Positions 27,186 to 35,684 of a stretch of DNA of 64,000 nucleotides are shown here, piece after piece. Numbering within the stretch: the first letter of the stretch is position 1; each line of letters starts with the position of its first letter. The stretch comes from Campylobacter concisus (GTDB taxonomy: Bacteria > Campylobacterota > Campylobacteria > Campylobacterales > Campylobacteraceae), in contig NZ_PPCE01000010.1 in NCBI RefSeq assembly GCF_002913715.1, positions 1 to 64,000 on the forward strand. The letters are read 5' to 3'. The position numbers and the translations under genes are program-made. The notes under the pieces were generated by a model, which ran no database searches, was not told where the DNA came from, and saw only the letters and a list, made by a program, of their open reading frames with translations.

Positions 27186-28240
27186 GAAAAATCACTTTCG
27201 AATATAGTTTTATCTTTTTCTATATCTTTAACAAGTTTTTTTCCTATAAAAAACATTGCCTTATCTGGAGATATCCCAGTTCCTGGCCTTTTATAAACAA
27301 AATCGTCTTTTGTTAATATATGTCCACTCCCTAAGTCACACCTAGCAACCATGCTTCTTCTAAATTTTTTTCTTTTTTCTTTTTCATCTTCTGATAAGAT
27401 TTTATATTTACTTCCCAATGATCTAAACACCTTGCTCCCTTCTCTGCAAATAATGCTTAAATCATTTTCATCCGCTGAAACCATATGATCCCAGCCTGGC
27501 ATATTTTTATCTAGTGTAAAATGTTTTTCTATAATTTTACAACCTTTTGCTATAGCTGCAATTGGTAAAGAAAACCCCAAAGAATGATCAGAATAGCCTA
27601 TTTCACAATCGTATACACTTTTTAAAGTATCTATGAAATTTAAATTTACAATCTCATCTCTTGGGGGATATATTGAAACACAATGCAATATCGAAAAATT
27701 TGAGTATTCTCTTTGCAAAAAAAGATTATAAATCTTATCTATATCTTGCAAAGTTGCCATTCCTGTTGAAATAATTATGGGCAAATTTGTATCTATACAA
27801 GCATCTATTATTTCCAAATTATTTGCATCCATCGAAGAAATTTTTATAAAATCACTTTTTATACTTGATAGAAATTTAACTCCATCTACGTCTACAGGCG
27901 TACATCCAAAGTCTATCTTTATTTCATTGCAATAATTTCTAAAAATCAATAATTGTTTTTCACTATTTGTAAATGCACTAATTTGCTCTCTTATATTAGT
28001 TAATCCTAGTTCTTTATCTTCCCATTTATCAACATTTTCTAATTTAACTTTACCAGAATCTAGCTCATCTAAATAATCATTTGTAAATAAATTATCTTTT
28101 GTAAAATATTGAAATTTAACAGCATCTGCTCCACAATCTTTTACGGCCTTTATCATTTTTAAACCAATATTTGTGTCACCATTATGATTACATCCAATTT
28201 CGGCTATTACATATGGTTTATCTAGCTTTTTTAATATCAT
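27182..28240 (-). CDS. NeuB-family nonulosonate synthase, copy 1
   Basis: The 352-aa product condenses phosphoenolpyruvate with a six-carbon sugar to form a nine-carbon acid. It has the NeuB TIM barrel: VIAEIGCNHNGDTNIG, DAVKFQYF, FGCTPVDVDGVKFL, ISTGMATL, LHCVSIYPP, GYSDHSLG and IEKHFTLDKNMPGWDH. A C-terminal SAF (antifreeze-like) domain follows from about 285, with SMVARCDLGSGHILTKDD and RPGTGISP. Its AT-rich DNA and sequence differ from the second NeuB at 30988-31992, so it is a paralogue with another precursor and not a recent duplicate. It overlaps the GT2-like gene by 23 bp. Confidence 0.9.
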   Translation of the reverse strand: MILKKLDKPYVIAEIGCNHNGDTNIGLKMIKAVKDCGADAVKFQYFTKDNLFTNDYLDELDSGKVKLENVDKWEDKELGLTNIREQISAFTNSEKQLLIFRNYCNEIKIDFGCTPVDVDGVKFLSSIKSDFIKISSMDANNLEIIDACIDTNLPIIISTGMATLQDIDKIYNLFLQREYSNFSILHCVSIYPPRDEIVNLNFIDTLKSVYDCEIGYSDHSLGFSLPIAAIAKGCKIIEKHFTLDKNMPGWDHMVSADENDLSIICREGSKVFRSLGSKYKILSEDEKEKRKKFRRSMVARCDLGSGHILTKDDFVYKRPGTGISPDKAMFFIGKKLVKDIEKDKTIFESDFS

Positions 28241-29135
28241 ATTTTAAATCCCTTTTTGTTTTTATATTTTCCCACCAGCAAAATTTATTTGTATCAAAAT
28301 TTGTATTAATAAAATTAATATATGCGTCCGCTCCACAATTTTGAATATACTCTTTTAATTCAATTACGTCATCATATAAATTACTAAATATATTATTATA
28401 CTTCATTAATATACTATAATGCGCCAATTTAGCAGCAATACCTTGATTTAATTTTTTTTTATCTAATTTAAAATCAAATCCAACTAATGAATTATTATGC
28501 TGCCTATAATTCGCATATGTATTATATAGTGCAATTCCACTATATCCACTTATTAAAACCCTTGTAACTAGATACCAGTCAAGAGCTATAATCTCTTTAG
28601 GGAATTTTATTTTTTTATAGTCAAAAAATTTTAAATTAAGCGCAAGACTTCCGAGTCCTATAAAATTAAATTTTAAGATATCTTTATAGCTAACTACTTT
28701 AGGTATTTTCCTTGTAGTAAAAAAACTTTTCTCAGCCAGTCTATTTAAATTTTGATCCACGATATAAAAGTCATTAAACGCAAATGCATATTCATCGATA
28801 TATTTAGAAACTTCTTCAACCCTGTTATAAGTTACATTTTCATCAAAATCAGAAAGGACTAGAACGTCATACCCAAAACTATAAGCTAAGTCAATTTGTT
28901 TTTTTCTTAGTTCTATTGGTGTATGATCTTTAAAATTTTGTATAAATATATTTTTTTTATTTTTATTATATCTTACAATATATTCCTTTATTGCTTCAAC
29001 TATCAAATCATCCAATACTAGTAGAAGGTCAAAATTTTGATCTGTTTGGTTAAAAACAGACACCAAATAATCTTTCATGAATATATCAAAATTATCAGAT
29101 TGATAAATAACTGCACTGTATAAAATTTTGTTCAT
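28218..29135 (-). CDS. glycosyltransferase family 2-like protein
   Basis: The 305-aa product looks like a GT-A fold protein of family 2. Its N-terminus reads ILYSAVIYQSDNFDIFM, FNQTDQNFDLLLVLDD, and DVLVLSDFDENVTYNR, where the SDFD could be the metal-binding motif. NFIGLGSLALN and ALDWYLVTRVL follow in the acceptor half. It lacks the full classical signature, so a non-glycosyltransferase use of the fold is possible. It lies inside the nonulosonate-type gene set, overlapping the NeuB and PIG-L genes, and might transfer the finished sugar. Confidence 0.6.
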   Translation of the reverse strand: MNKILYSAVIYQSDNFDIFMKDYLVSVFNQTDQNFDLLLVLDDLIVEAIKEYIVRYNKNKKNIFIQNFKDHTPIELRKKQIDLAYSFGYDVLVLSDFDENVTYNRVEEVSKYIDEYAFAFNDFYIVDQNLNRLAEKSFFTTRKIPKVVSYKDILKFNFIGLGSLALNLKFFDYKKIKFPKEIIALDWYLVTRVLISGYSGIALYNTYANYRQHNNSLVGFDFKLDKKKLNQGIAAKLAHYSILMKYNNIFSNLYDDVIELKEYIQNCGADAYINFINTNFDTNKFCWWENIKTKRDLKYDIKKAR

Positions 29136-29791
29136 TGTATCTCTTTTAGTAGCACAAAGCTTTCAGCATATTCACATCCAGCAGTTGCTCCTCTTAAGGT
29201 TGCCAATGACTTTAAATTTCTCTCACTTCTTGGAAAAGGATGCATAGAAATTTCGCTTTTAAAAATTTTCATTATTTCTATTTTTTTTTCAAAATATGCA
29301 CTTACGTCCACAAATGTATTTGGTATAAAGCTATCTTCTTTAGTACTTGGCGCAAATTCTGTTTCACTTAGGGTTTCCATCATATATATCTTTTTGATAA
29401 ATGGATATCTAAATGCCTTTGTGCAACTATAGCTTGCTTCAAAAATTTTTCTATGGTCGCTGTGAACATCTCCCTTAAAAGGAAGATATATAATATTTGG
29501 TTTAATTGTATTAATAACATTAGAAATTTTGTCTATGAGGCTACTCATTCCATATTCATCGACTTGCATAGTTTTTAATCTTAAATTATTAACGCTATTA
29601 AATTTGTAAGCATCTGCAACTCTTTTTAATTCATCTTCTCTTGTTTTATAATAACTATTTGTTTTATCAATAGTTGTACAAATAAGCCAATGCACTTCAT
29701 CGCCACTCGTCTTATGTTTAAGCAGTGTTCCGCCGCAACCTAATGTTTCATCATCTGGATGTACCGCTACAACTAATACTACATTTTTCAT
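29132..29791 (-). CDS. PIG-L/LmbE family N-deacetylase
   Basis: The 219-aa product is a zinc-dependent deacetylase of the PIG-L family (PF02585). The metal site is plain: AVHPDDETLGCGGTLLKH at residues about 9-26 and DVHSDHRKIFEAS near 105-118. Members remove the acetyl group from GlcNAc-like sugars. It ends just before the GT2-like gene (4-bp overlap) and follows the MaoC-GNAT fusion gene directly. A deacetylase next to an acyl-forming and acyl-transferring fusion suggests exchange of an N-acetyl group for another acyl group. That link is inference. Confidence 0.85.
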   Translation of the reverse strand: MKNVVLVVAVHPDDETLGCGGTLLKHKTSGDEVHWLICTTIDKTNSYYKTREDELKRVADAYKFNSVNNLRLKTMQVDEYGMSSLIDKISNVINTIKPNIIYLPFKGDVHSDHRKIFEASYSCTKAFRYPFIKKIYMMETLSETEFAPSTKEDSFIPNTFVDVSAYFEKKIEIMKIFKSEISMHPFPRSERNLKSLATLRGATAGCEYAESFVLLKEIQ

Positions 29792-30991
29792 TTAAAATAT
29801 ATCCGACATAATTAAATCTTTTTTAAAATCAACACCATTTAAAGAAAAATCAAATAACTTGTATCCAAAAATATAATCAAACTCTTTATTCCCGATAGTA
29901 AAGCCAATAGGCAACAATAAGTTGTATCTCCCATTACGGTCTAGTGTTGAAAAATTTGTGCCACTAAAAACGATATCAACTTTATCATCAAATTTTTTTA
30001 ATATATTAGAACCATTTCTAAAATAGCTACAACCTGGCTTATTTAATCGCCAATTTAAGTTATCCTCATCTTCAATGTCAAACGATATTAAGCTTGAGTG
30101 CTCTTTTGTTTTTATTTGTTGCAAATCATCATAAGATAGGCTAGACACGCACATACCATCATCAATTATCCATTCTAGCCTTTTTTTAAAGCCAGGAGCC
30201 GACTTTTTATTTGGAAAACCATATACAAATTTATAGCCCATTTCGGCTGCTTTATCGTAAACATCATTTGCCTGTTCTACAAAAATACCATATTTTCTAT
30301 AGCTAGCATCAACCATTGTTGTCATAGAAAGAACCGCATCTATTGTTTTTTGATTGTGCGTAAATTTGATAGGTATCACAGCATAATGCCCAACAAGTTT
30401 ACTATTGTCAAAATAAAGAGAAACTATTGGATTACCATTTGGATTATCCACATAAGCCCAATTCCAAAGATTTTCGTCTATCTCATGACCAAAAGAGTGT
30501 AAAAATAACTCTAAAATCTGTTCTTTATATTTCAATAATTCATTTTTGTCATTAATAAGAATCTTACCAAATTCAACTGGGATATAAAGCTCTGCTTCCC
30601 CATCAATCGCAAGCTTGCCATCAACTTTACAAATAGTCTCAAAAACAACTCTTCTTTTTTCTAAATCAATACTACTTACAGTAACTACGGCTTCAACTGT
30701 GTCATTTATATATATAGGTCTTTTAAAATTCAATGACTGCCTGGTATACACACAGCCTTCTCCTGGGATTTTGGTACCAAATAGTGCAGAGAAAAAAGAA
30801 GCGCTTATCATACCATGTGCTATTCTTTTTTTAAATCTAGATTTTTTTGCATAATCTTCGTCCATATGAACAGGATTCCTATCACCAGAAAGGCCTGCAA
30901 AAAATTTAACGTCTGCATCGGTTATAGTTTGTGTGTAGGTAGCACTCATTCCGATTTTTATTTCTTCAATTGGTAATTTATTAAAACTCAT
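29792..30991 (-). CDS. MaoC-like enoyl-CoA hydratase fused to GNAT acyltransferase
   Basis: The 399-aa product joins two domains. Residues 1-140 are a MaoC/PhaJ-type hot-dog hydratase with FAGLSGDRNPVHMDEDYA and FKKRIAHGMISASFFSALFG, including the Asp and His of the hydratase-2 motif. Residues about 150-399 resemble a GNAT-type N-acyltransferase (Acetyltransf_9-like), with LVGHYAVIPIKF, SMTTMVDASYRKYGIF and KFVYGFPNKKSAPGFK. A hydratase of this kind makes (R)-3-hydroxyacyl-CoA, and the GNAT part could pass that acyl group to an amino sugar. It overlaps neuB copy 2 by 4 bp and is followed by the PIG-L deacetylase. Confidence 0.8.
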   Translation of the reverse strand: MSFNKLPIEEIKIGMSATYTQTITDADVKFFAGLSGDRNPVHMDEDYAKKSRFKKRIAHGMISASFFSALFGTKIPGEGCVYTRQSLNFKRPIYINDTVEAVVTVSSIDLEKRRVVFETICKVDGKLAIDGEAELYIPVEFGKILINDKNELLKYKEQILELFLHSFGHEIDENLWNWAYVDNPNGNPIVSLYFDNSKLVGHYAVIPIKFTHNQKTIDAVLSMTTMVDASYRKYGIFVEQANDVYDKAAEMGYKFVYGFPNKKSAPGFKKRLEWIIDDGMCVSSLSYDDLQQIKTKEHSSLISFDIEDEDNLNWRLNKPGCSYFRNGSNILKKFDDKVDIVFSGTNFSTLDRNGRYNLLLPIGFTIGNKEFDYIFGYKLFDFSLNGVDFKKDLIMSDIF

Positions 30992-31992
30992 ATCAACTCA
31001 TCTTGTTTATAGTCTTTTTGTGAAATTTGTCCGATCACCTCATCCCACCTCATAGGATTTAAGCCATCTCCTGGGCGTTTTACGCAGATATTTTGCTCGC
31101 TAAAAATTTCACCCTTTTTTATATCTCGTTTTGCCACGATAGACTTTCTAGCTATTTTGATATTTTCGCTCTCGCTTTTGCTAAAGTGCTTTAGTCCGTC
31201 TCCAAGTGCTAGCTCGATATTTCTAATAGCCCTAACCATAGCCGCTAGCTCATCTGGCTCAAGGCTAGCCTTATGATCAGGTCCGGGCAGGCTCTTATCA
31301 AGCGTAAAGTGCTTTTCTATGATCTTTGCACACATGGCAACTGCTGCGATATCAACCTCGATGCCAAGCGTATGATCGCTATATCCGACATCAAGACCAA
31401 AGGCATTTTTAAGAGTTATCATCGCCTTTAAATTTACATCCTCCATTGGCGTTGGATACTGCGTATTTGCATGAAGAAGGCTTATGTTTTCACGTTTCGT
31501 GCCACTTTTTACAAGTGCTTCTATCGCAGCTTCCACCTCGCCTAAATTTGCCATGCCGGTTGAGAGAATGATCTTTTTATTAAGCTCACCTATCTGCCTA
31601 AGATAAGGCAAATTCGTTATCTCGCCACTTGGGATCTTAAATGTGCTAAGCCCCAGCTCATCAAGGAGCTTTATGCTGTCACTATCAAAAGGTGTTGAGA
31701 GAAAAGTGATATTTTTTTGCTTGCAGTAGGCTATGAGCTCTTTATGCGTGTTCTCATCTAGTTCAAGCTTTTTTATCATCTCAAACTGGCTTTCATTTTT
31801 ATCGGTAGTTTCTTTTTGATAGCTAGCCTTTTGCGCGTTTTTTGAAACAAGATTTTGAGCCTTAAAGGTTTGAAATTTCACTGCATCAGCGCCAGCTTTG
31901 GCTGCCACGTCGATCAGTTTTTTAGCTAAATTTATATCGCCATTGTGATTAACCCCAGCCTCAGCTATGATAAAAACCCTATTTGACATCAA
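30988..31992 (-). CDS. NeuB/LegI-family nonulosonate synthase, copy 2
   Basis: The 334-aa product has FIIAEAGVNHNGDINLAKKL, DAVKFQTFKAQNLVS, FLSTPFDSDSIKLLDEL, IPSGEITNLPYL, ILSTGMANL, NTQYPTP, GYSDHTLGIEVDIAA and IEKHFTLDKSLPGPDHKAS. A C-terminal SAF domain has KSIVAKRDIKKGEIFSEQN and RPGDGLNPM. This is the typical NeuB/LegI pattern (sialic or legionaminic acid synthase). G+C content rises here (28 of 60 bases at 31021-31080 by hand count), marking a compositional change from the AT-rich genes downstream. It forms a set with the PglD/LegH-like, LegC-like and dehydratase genes. Confidence 0.9.
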   Translation of the reverse strand: MMSNRVFIIAEAGVNHNGDINLAKKLIDVAAKAGADAVKFQTFKAQNLVSKNAQKASYQKETTDKNESQFEMIKKLELDENTHKELIAYCKQKNITFLSTPFDSDSIKLLDELGLSTFKIPSGEITNLPYLRQIGELNKKIILSTGMANLGEVEAAIEALVKSGTKRENISLLHANTQYPTPMEDVNLKAMITLKNAFGLDVGYSDHTLGIEVDIAAVAMCAKIIEKHFTLDKSLPGPDHKASLEPDELAAMVRAIRNIELALGDGLKHFSKSESENIKIARKSIVAKRDIKKGEIFSEQNICVKRPGDGLNPMRWDEVIGQISQKDYKQDELI

Positions 31993-32013
31993 ATTTCCTT
32001 TAAAATGCTAGTT

Positions 32014-32625
32014 TTACGCCTTTACAAAAGCGTTTTTCTCCAAGTTTCTCATCACGCTAGTTCCGCCGCCTATGATAGAATTTTCGCCTATCACTATATA
32101 CTCTTTGCTGGTTGCATTGCTGCCAAAGAATGCCCCATCTTGCACAACAACGCCGCCATTTACCACACTTGCTGTTGAGATATGGCAATGATCGCCGATA
32201 GTTGCGTCATGCTCCACAAGCGCCTTTGTATTTATGATGCAGTTTTTGCCGACACTTGCACCAGCGTTGATCAAGGCATGATGCATCACCACGCTTCCCT
32301 CAGCTACACATGCATGCTTTGAGATATACGCAAGTGGTGAGATGATGGTTGGAAGTATGAAACCTATTTCTTTTAGCAGTGTAAACAGTCTTTTTCTAGG
32401 CTCACTGCTTTTTATCTGACCAACCGTCACCACAGCATTTTTGCATAACTTAAAAACCTCAGCCAAATCATCATCACTTCCAATAATCTCATAACCAAGT
32501 ACCTTTTTGCCAATATTTTCTGCCGTATCTATGATACCAATTATATTAAATTTAGCTTCGCTCTCGATGACATCTATCACACTTTTGCAGTGCCCGCCAC
32601 CACCTACTAAAACTATATCTTGCAC
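32014..32625 (-). CDS. PglD/NeuD/LegH-like sugar acyltransferase
   Basis: The 203-aa product has an N-terminal Rossmann-like segment DIVLVGGGGHCKSVIDVIES, then left-handed beta-helix hexapeptide repeats from about residue 90 (SPLAYISKHACVAEGSVVMHH and on) with the His used in catalysis near HDATIGDHCHIS. This two-part layout is that of PglD, NeuD and LegH, which N- or O-acetylate UDP-amino sugars or sialic acids. Beside LegC-like and NeuB genes, an N-acetyltransferase acting on a 4-amino sugar (LegH role) is the best guess. The start codon is GTG at 32625, 2 bp after the aminotransferase stop. Confidence 0.85.
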   Translation of the reverse strand: MQDIVLVGGGGHCKSVIDVIESEAKFNIIGIIDTAENIGKKVLGYEIIGSDDDLAEVFKLCKNAVVTVGQIKSSEPRKRLFTLLKEIGFILPTIISPLAYISKHACVAEGSVVMHHALINAGASVGKNCIINTKALVEHDATIGDHCHISTASVVNGGVVVQDGAFFGSNATSKEYIVIGENSIIGGGTSVMRNLEKNAFVKA

Positions 32626-32627
32626 GT

Positions 32628-33779
32628 CTAAACTCTTGCGCTACTTGGGATATTTACTATCCTATCACTTAGAAATCTAGCATTTTTTAGCTCATCTCTT
32701 TGGCAGTCTTTAAACATATCAAGCTCGTTCATGAGCTGCCAGATAGGGCGCGTAAAAACACCATTTTCATTACTAAATTTCAAAAACTCATCTCGCTTTT
32801 CACGGCTTTCAAAAAGCACCGCATTTAGCCAAAAATTTGACCTAGCATCTGCTGGCTCATCTATAAATTTCACATCATCAAATTTAGAAAAATACTCTTT
32901 ATAGATCATCGCAAGCTCGCGTTTGCTTTTTAAAAATAGCTCCAAATTTTCAAGCTGTGCCACAAGCAGAGCTGCATTTAAATTTGGCAAGCGATAGTTG
33001 TAGCCGATCTCGCTGTGGCGATACTCAAAAGGATGTGGCACCTTGGCCGTTGTGGTGATAAATTTAGCGTGCTTTGCTATCTGCTCGTCGTTTGTGATGA
33101 TAGCTCCGCCACCTCCACTTGTGACGATCTTATTGCCATTAAAGCTCATCGCTGCAAGCTTGCCAAAATTCCCCGTATGAGTGCCTTTGTAGTAGCTGCC
33201 AAGGCTCTCGGCACAGTCTTCTACTAAAGCGATGTTCCAACGCTTACAAATTTCAGCTATATCATCTATCTTGCAAGGCAGTCCAAAAGTGTGCATAGGT
33301 ACGCAGGCTCGCAATATCCTGCCACTAGTTTTATTTACACATTTGCCGCCTTTTAGCTCGCAGTTTTTCTCTAAAAACGCACTAAGTGACGCTGGCGACA
33401 TACCGAGTGTGCCAAGATCAACGTCCACAAAAACCGGCTTTGCAAAAAGGTAACTAATGGCGTTGCAAGTGGCTATAAAAGTAACTGGCTGGGTGATCAC
33501 TTCGTCATTTTGCTCTACGCCAGCTAGTTTTAGGCAGATGTGAAGCGCAGAGGTGCCATTTGTCGTGGCGACTGCAAATTTAGCACCTACCATTTTAGCT
33601 AGCTTGCTCTCAAACTCATCGACAAATTTGCCGACACTTGAGACAAAGCTAGAGTCGATGCACTCAAGTAGATATTTTTTCTCATTGCCTATAAATTTAG
33701 GCTCGTGAAGTGGGACTTTGCCCTTGCCAAAGGTGCTTTTTATAAATTTCAAAACCTCGTCAAAATCACATCTTTTCAT
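32628..33779 (-). CDS. LegC-type PLP sugar aminotransferase
   Basis: The 383-aa product belongs to the DegT/DnrJ/EryC1 aminotransferases, closest in feel to LegC. It has VPLHEPKFIGNEKKYLLECI, FAVATTNGTSALHICLKLAG, PVTFIATCNAISYLFAKPVF and DVDLGTLGMSP. The PLP aspartate region is LVEDCAESLGSYYKGTHTG and the PLP lysine is in SFNGNKIVTSGGGG near 215. It would transaminate the 4-keto-6-deoxy sugar produced by the dehydratase whose gene it overlaps by 14 bp. Composition is host-like. Confidence 0.87.
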   Translation of the reverse strand: MKRCDFDEVLKFIKSTFGKGKVPLHEPKFIGNEKKYLLECIDSSFVSSVGKFVDEFESKLAKMVGAKFAVATTNGTSALHICLKLAGVEQNDEVITQPVTFIATCNAISYLFAKPVFVDVDLGTLGMSPASLSAFLEKNCELKGGKCVNKTSGRILRACVPMHTFGLPCKIDDIAEICKRWNIALVEDCAESLGSYYKGTHTGNFGKLAAMSFNGNKIVTSGGGGAIITNDEQIAKHAKFITTTAKVPHPFEYRHSEIGYNYRLPNLNAALLVAQLENLELFLKSKRELAMIYKEYFSKFDDVKFIDEPADARSNFWLNAVLFESREKRDEFLKFSNENGVFTRPIWQLMNELDMFKDCQRDELKNARFLSDRIVNIPSSARV

Positions 33780-34953
33780 CGAGATATTTTCCTGTTTCTT
33801 TATGCATAAAATTTGGTATGAGTTCGAAGACCTCGCGCAAAACGTCCTCTTTGCTCCATGCTAAGCTTGATTTTAAATTTAAGATATTGTTTTTAAAAAT
33901 TTCTAGCTTTTTGCTGTCAAAATTTGCATCATTTTTGACTATGCCGATATTTTGAAGTCTTTGCATGTCAAGTCTTTCGCCGTCAACGAAAAACTCCTCA
34001 TAGTCCTTCTCTCCAGTCGTGTCACTAGGTGCAAAAAGGCAAGGGTAAAAGCCATCTTTTGGAAGCTCTTTTGCAAGCTTTCTGGCCTCCTCCTCATTTT
34101 CACATAAAAATGGCTCGTATCCTAAATTAGCCAAGTAGCGCTTGGCTATCTCGCTAAATGTTATAAGGTCTAAATTTTCATCTAGTTTTGGGAAAAATAT
34201 ATCTCTATTTTCACCAAAAATGGTACTTAAAAGACAAAGCTCGCCGCTCTCTTTTGGCGTTAGGAAGTAGCGCCTGACGTCGTTTGGGGCGACTATAGGC
34301 TGAAATTTTTCTATGCGCTTTTGAAATCCAAAAAGAAGTGAGCCGTCGCTAAATGCCACGTTTGCAAACCTAGCCATTGAGACGTCGATATTTAAAGAGT
34401 GCCTAAACGCAAACATCTCCATGATGCGCTTGCTAGCTCCCATTAAATTTACAGGATTTGCGGCCTTATCGGTGCTAACGCAAAAGTATTTTTTTGACTT
34501 CATACTAAAGGCTTGAGCCAGCGTTTTGTCAGTGTTAAGGATATTTGTTTCAAGCATCCTCATGAGTGTAAATGGATCTTTTTCACTTCTAACATGCTTT
34601 AGCGCTGATAAATTTAACACGTAGTCAAATCCACCACTTTGTGCCAAAAGTGCGTCAAACTCGGCACTTGCAACATCTATGGCAAAAGTTTTAAAGTCAC
34701 CATTTATATATCCAAACTCACTTCTTATGTCACGCACTAGCTCAACAAGGTTGTTTTCAGAGATATCAACGACGTAGAGTTTTTCGGGGTCTCTTATAAA
34801 GATCTCTTTTGTCACAGCAGAGCCTATAGAGCCAGCCCCACCGATAACTAGAAAGCTTGAGCTTGAAACTATCTCTTTTAAGTCTTTATCAAGTGCATTT
34901 ATGTCATCTTCAAAGAGATTTTTCGTACGTCCTATTAAGCTTAAGATATCCAT
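33766..34953 (-). CDS. nucleotide-sugar 4,6-dehydratase (CapD/LegB-like)
   Basis: The 395-aa product is a Polysacc_synt_2-type dehydratase (PF02719): SFLVIGGAGSIGSAVTKEI gives the Rossmann glycine motif, VVDISENNLVELVRDI follows, then LNLSALKHVRSEKDP and CVSTDKAANPVNLMGASK, where STDK-x-A-NP-x3-M-GASK holds the catalytic site. It should convert UDP-GlcNAc or a GDP-linked analogue to a 4-keto-6-deoxy sugar, the first committed step of a bacillosamine/legionaminic-type route. It is the first gene of the set dehydratase, LegC, LegH-like, NeuB. Its start overlaps the methyltransferase stop in a TAATG junction. Confidence 0.85.
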   Translation of the reverse strand: MDILSLIGRTKNLFEDDINALDKDLKEIVSSSSFLVIGGAGSIGSAVTKEIFIRDPEKLYVVDISENNLVELVRDIRSEFGYINGDFKTFAIDVASAEFDALLAQSGGFDYVLNLSALKHVRSEKDPFTLMRMLETNILNTDKTLAQAFSMKSKKYFCVSTDKAANPVNLMGASKRIMEMFAFRHSLNIDVSMARFANVAFSDGSLLFGFQKRIEKFQPIVAPNDVRRYFLTPKESGELCLLSTIFGENRDIFFPKLDENLDLITFSEIAKRYLANLGYEPFLCENEEEARKLAKELPKDGFYPCLFAPSDTTGEKDYEEFFVDGERLDMQRLQNIGIVKNDANFDSKKLEIFKNNILNLKSSLAWSKEDVLREVFELIPNFMHKETGKYLDEKM

Positions 34954-35683
34954 TATTGCTTCACTATCAGAACATCTTCTCTTGTATTATTCATAGGAAG
35001 ACCACTAAGTTGTTCAAGCAAATAAGACTCACAACCCATAGAACGATACCTTTGAAGTATGGAAAAAACTACACTATCATCTATACAAAGTGGTTCTAGC
35101 TTATTCCAACAAACATTTGGAAAAGTTTTAGATAATGACCACTTCATATGAAAGTTGCGACCAGCCTCTGATGATAAAAAACGTTTCTTTTTGCTTATAT
35201 TAGGAATATCACCAATCAATAGTCTCCCCCCCCACTCTTTAAGAGCTCTACGCAAGTATCTAAAAATTTTAAATAGTTAGCATGATATACGACATGATGC
35301 AAAACAGAGTAAACAATAATATAGTCCACTTTTGAATATAAGCCTTCGTAATCGTAATCACATGGAAATTCATGAGTAATTTTAATAATAAATGGCTCAT
35401 TTGGCAAATTATCCAACATCTCTTTTGAGTCAATTAAATATAAAGTAAAATTATTTTGTCTAGCATATTCTATAAGTGATTTTACAGGACCGGAGCAACC
35501 ACACCCTATATCCATTATAATTTTAGTTTTTTCATTGTCTGGTTTAATGTTTAACTTTTTTAAAATATCTGGAAATATATTTTCTTCAGTTCCTTTTCTA
35601 TATATATCAGGAAAGCCAACCTTTTCATTATCATTTAATGAATTGTCCAAAGCCATATTCTTAAAATCCTCAAAACTAAGCAT
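34953..35683 (-). pseudogene. phase-variable SAM-dependent methyltransferase, OFF in this sequence
   Basis: Two overlapping minus-strand frames make one methyltransferase. The first (35683-35216) has the SAM motif IIMDIGCGCSGPVKSL and YSVLHHVVYHANY, and stops right after LLKSGGGDY. The second (to 34953) continues with RLLIGDIPNISKKKRF, as expected after a methyltransferase post-I motif. They meet at a run of eight G. With nine (or six) G the frames join into a protein of about 243 residues reading LLKSGGGRLLIGDIP. This is a typical Campylobacter phase-variable homopolymer, so the gene is probably switchable and not dead. It lies between argS and the dehydratase gene and is likely to methylate a glycan or sugar precursor. 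Confidence 0.85.
35226..35233 (-). repeat. G8 homopolymeric tract (phase-variation switch)
   Basis: Eight consecutive C on the plus strand (G on the coding strand) inside the methyltransferase gene. It is the only run of seven or more C or G that I saw in the window. Slippage by one base would restore the reading frame. Confidence 0.9.
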
Positions 35684-35684
35684 T

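Noticed and set aside
34953-35255. Separate 100-aa gene downstream of the methyltransferase
   Set aside because: Its first residues only repeat the G-tract region and the rest completes the methyltransferase. It is the second half of one phase-variable gene.
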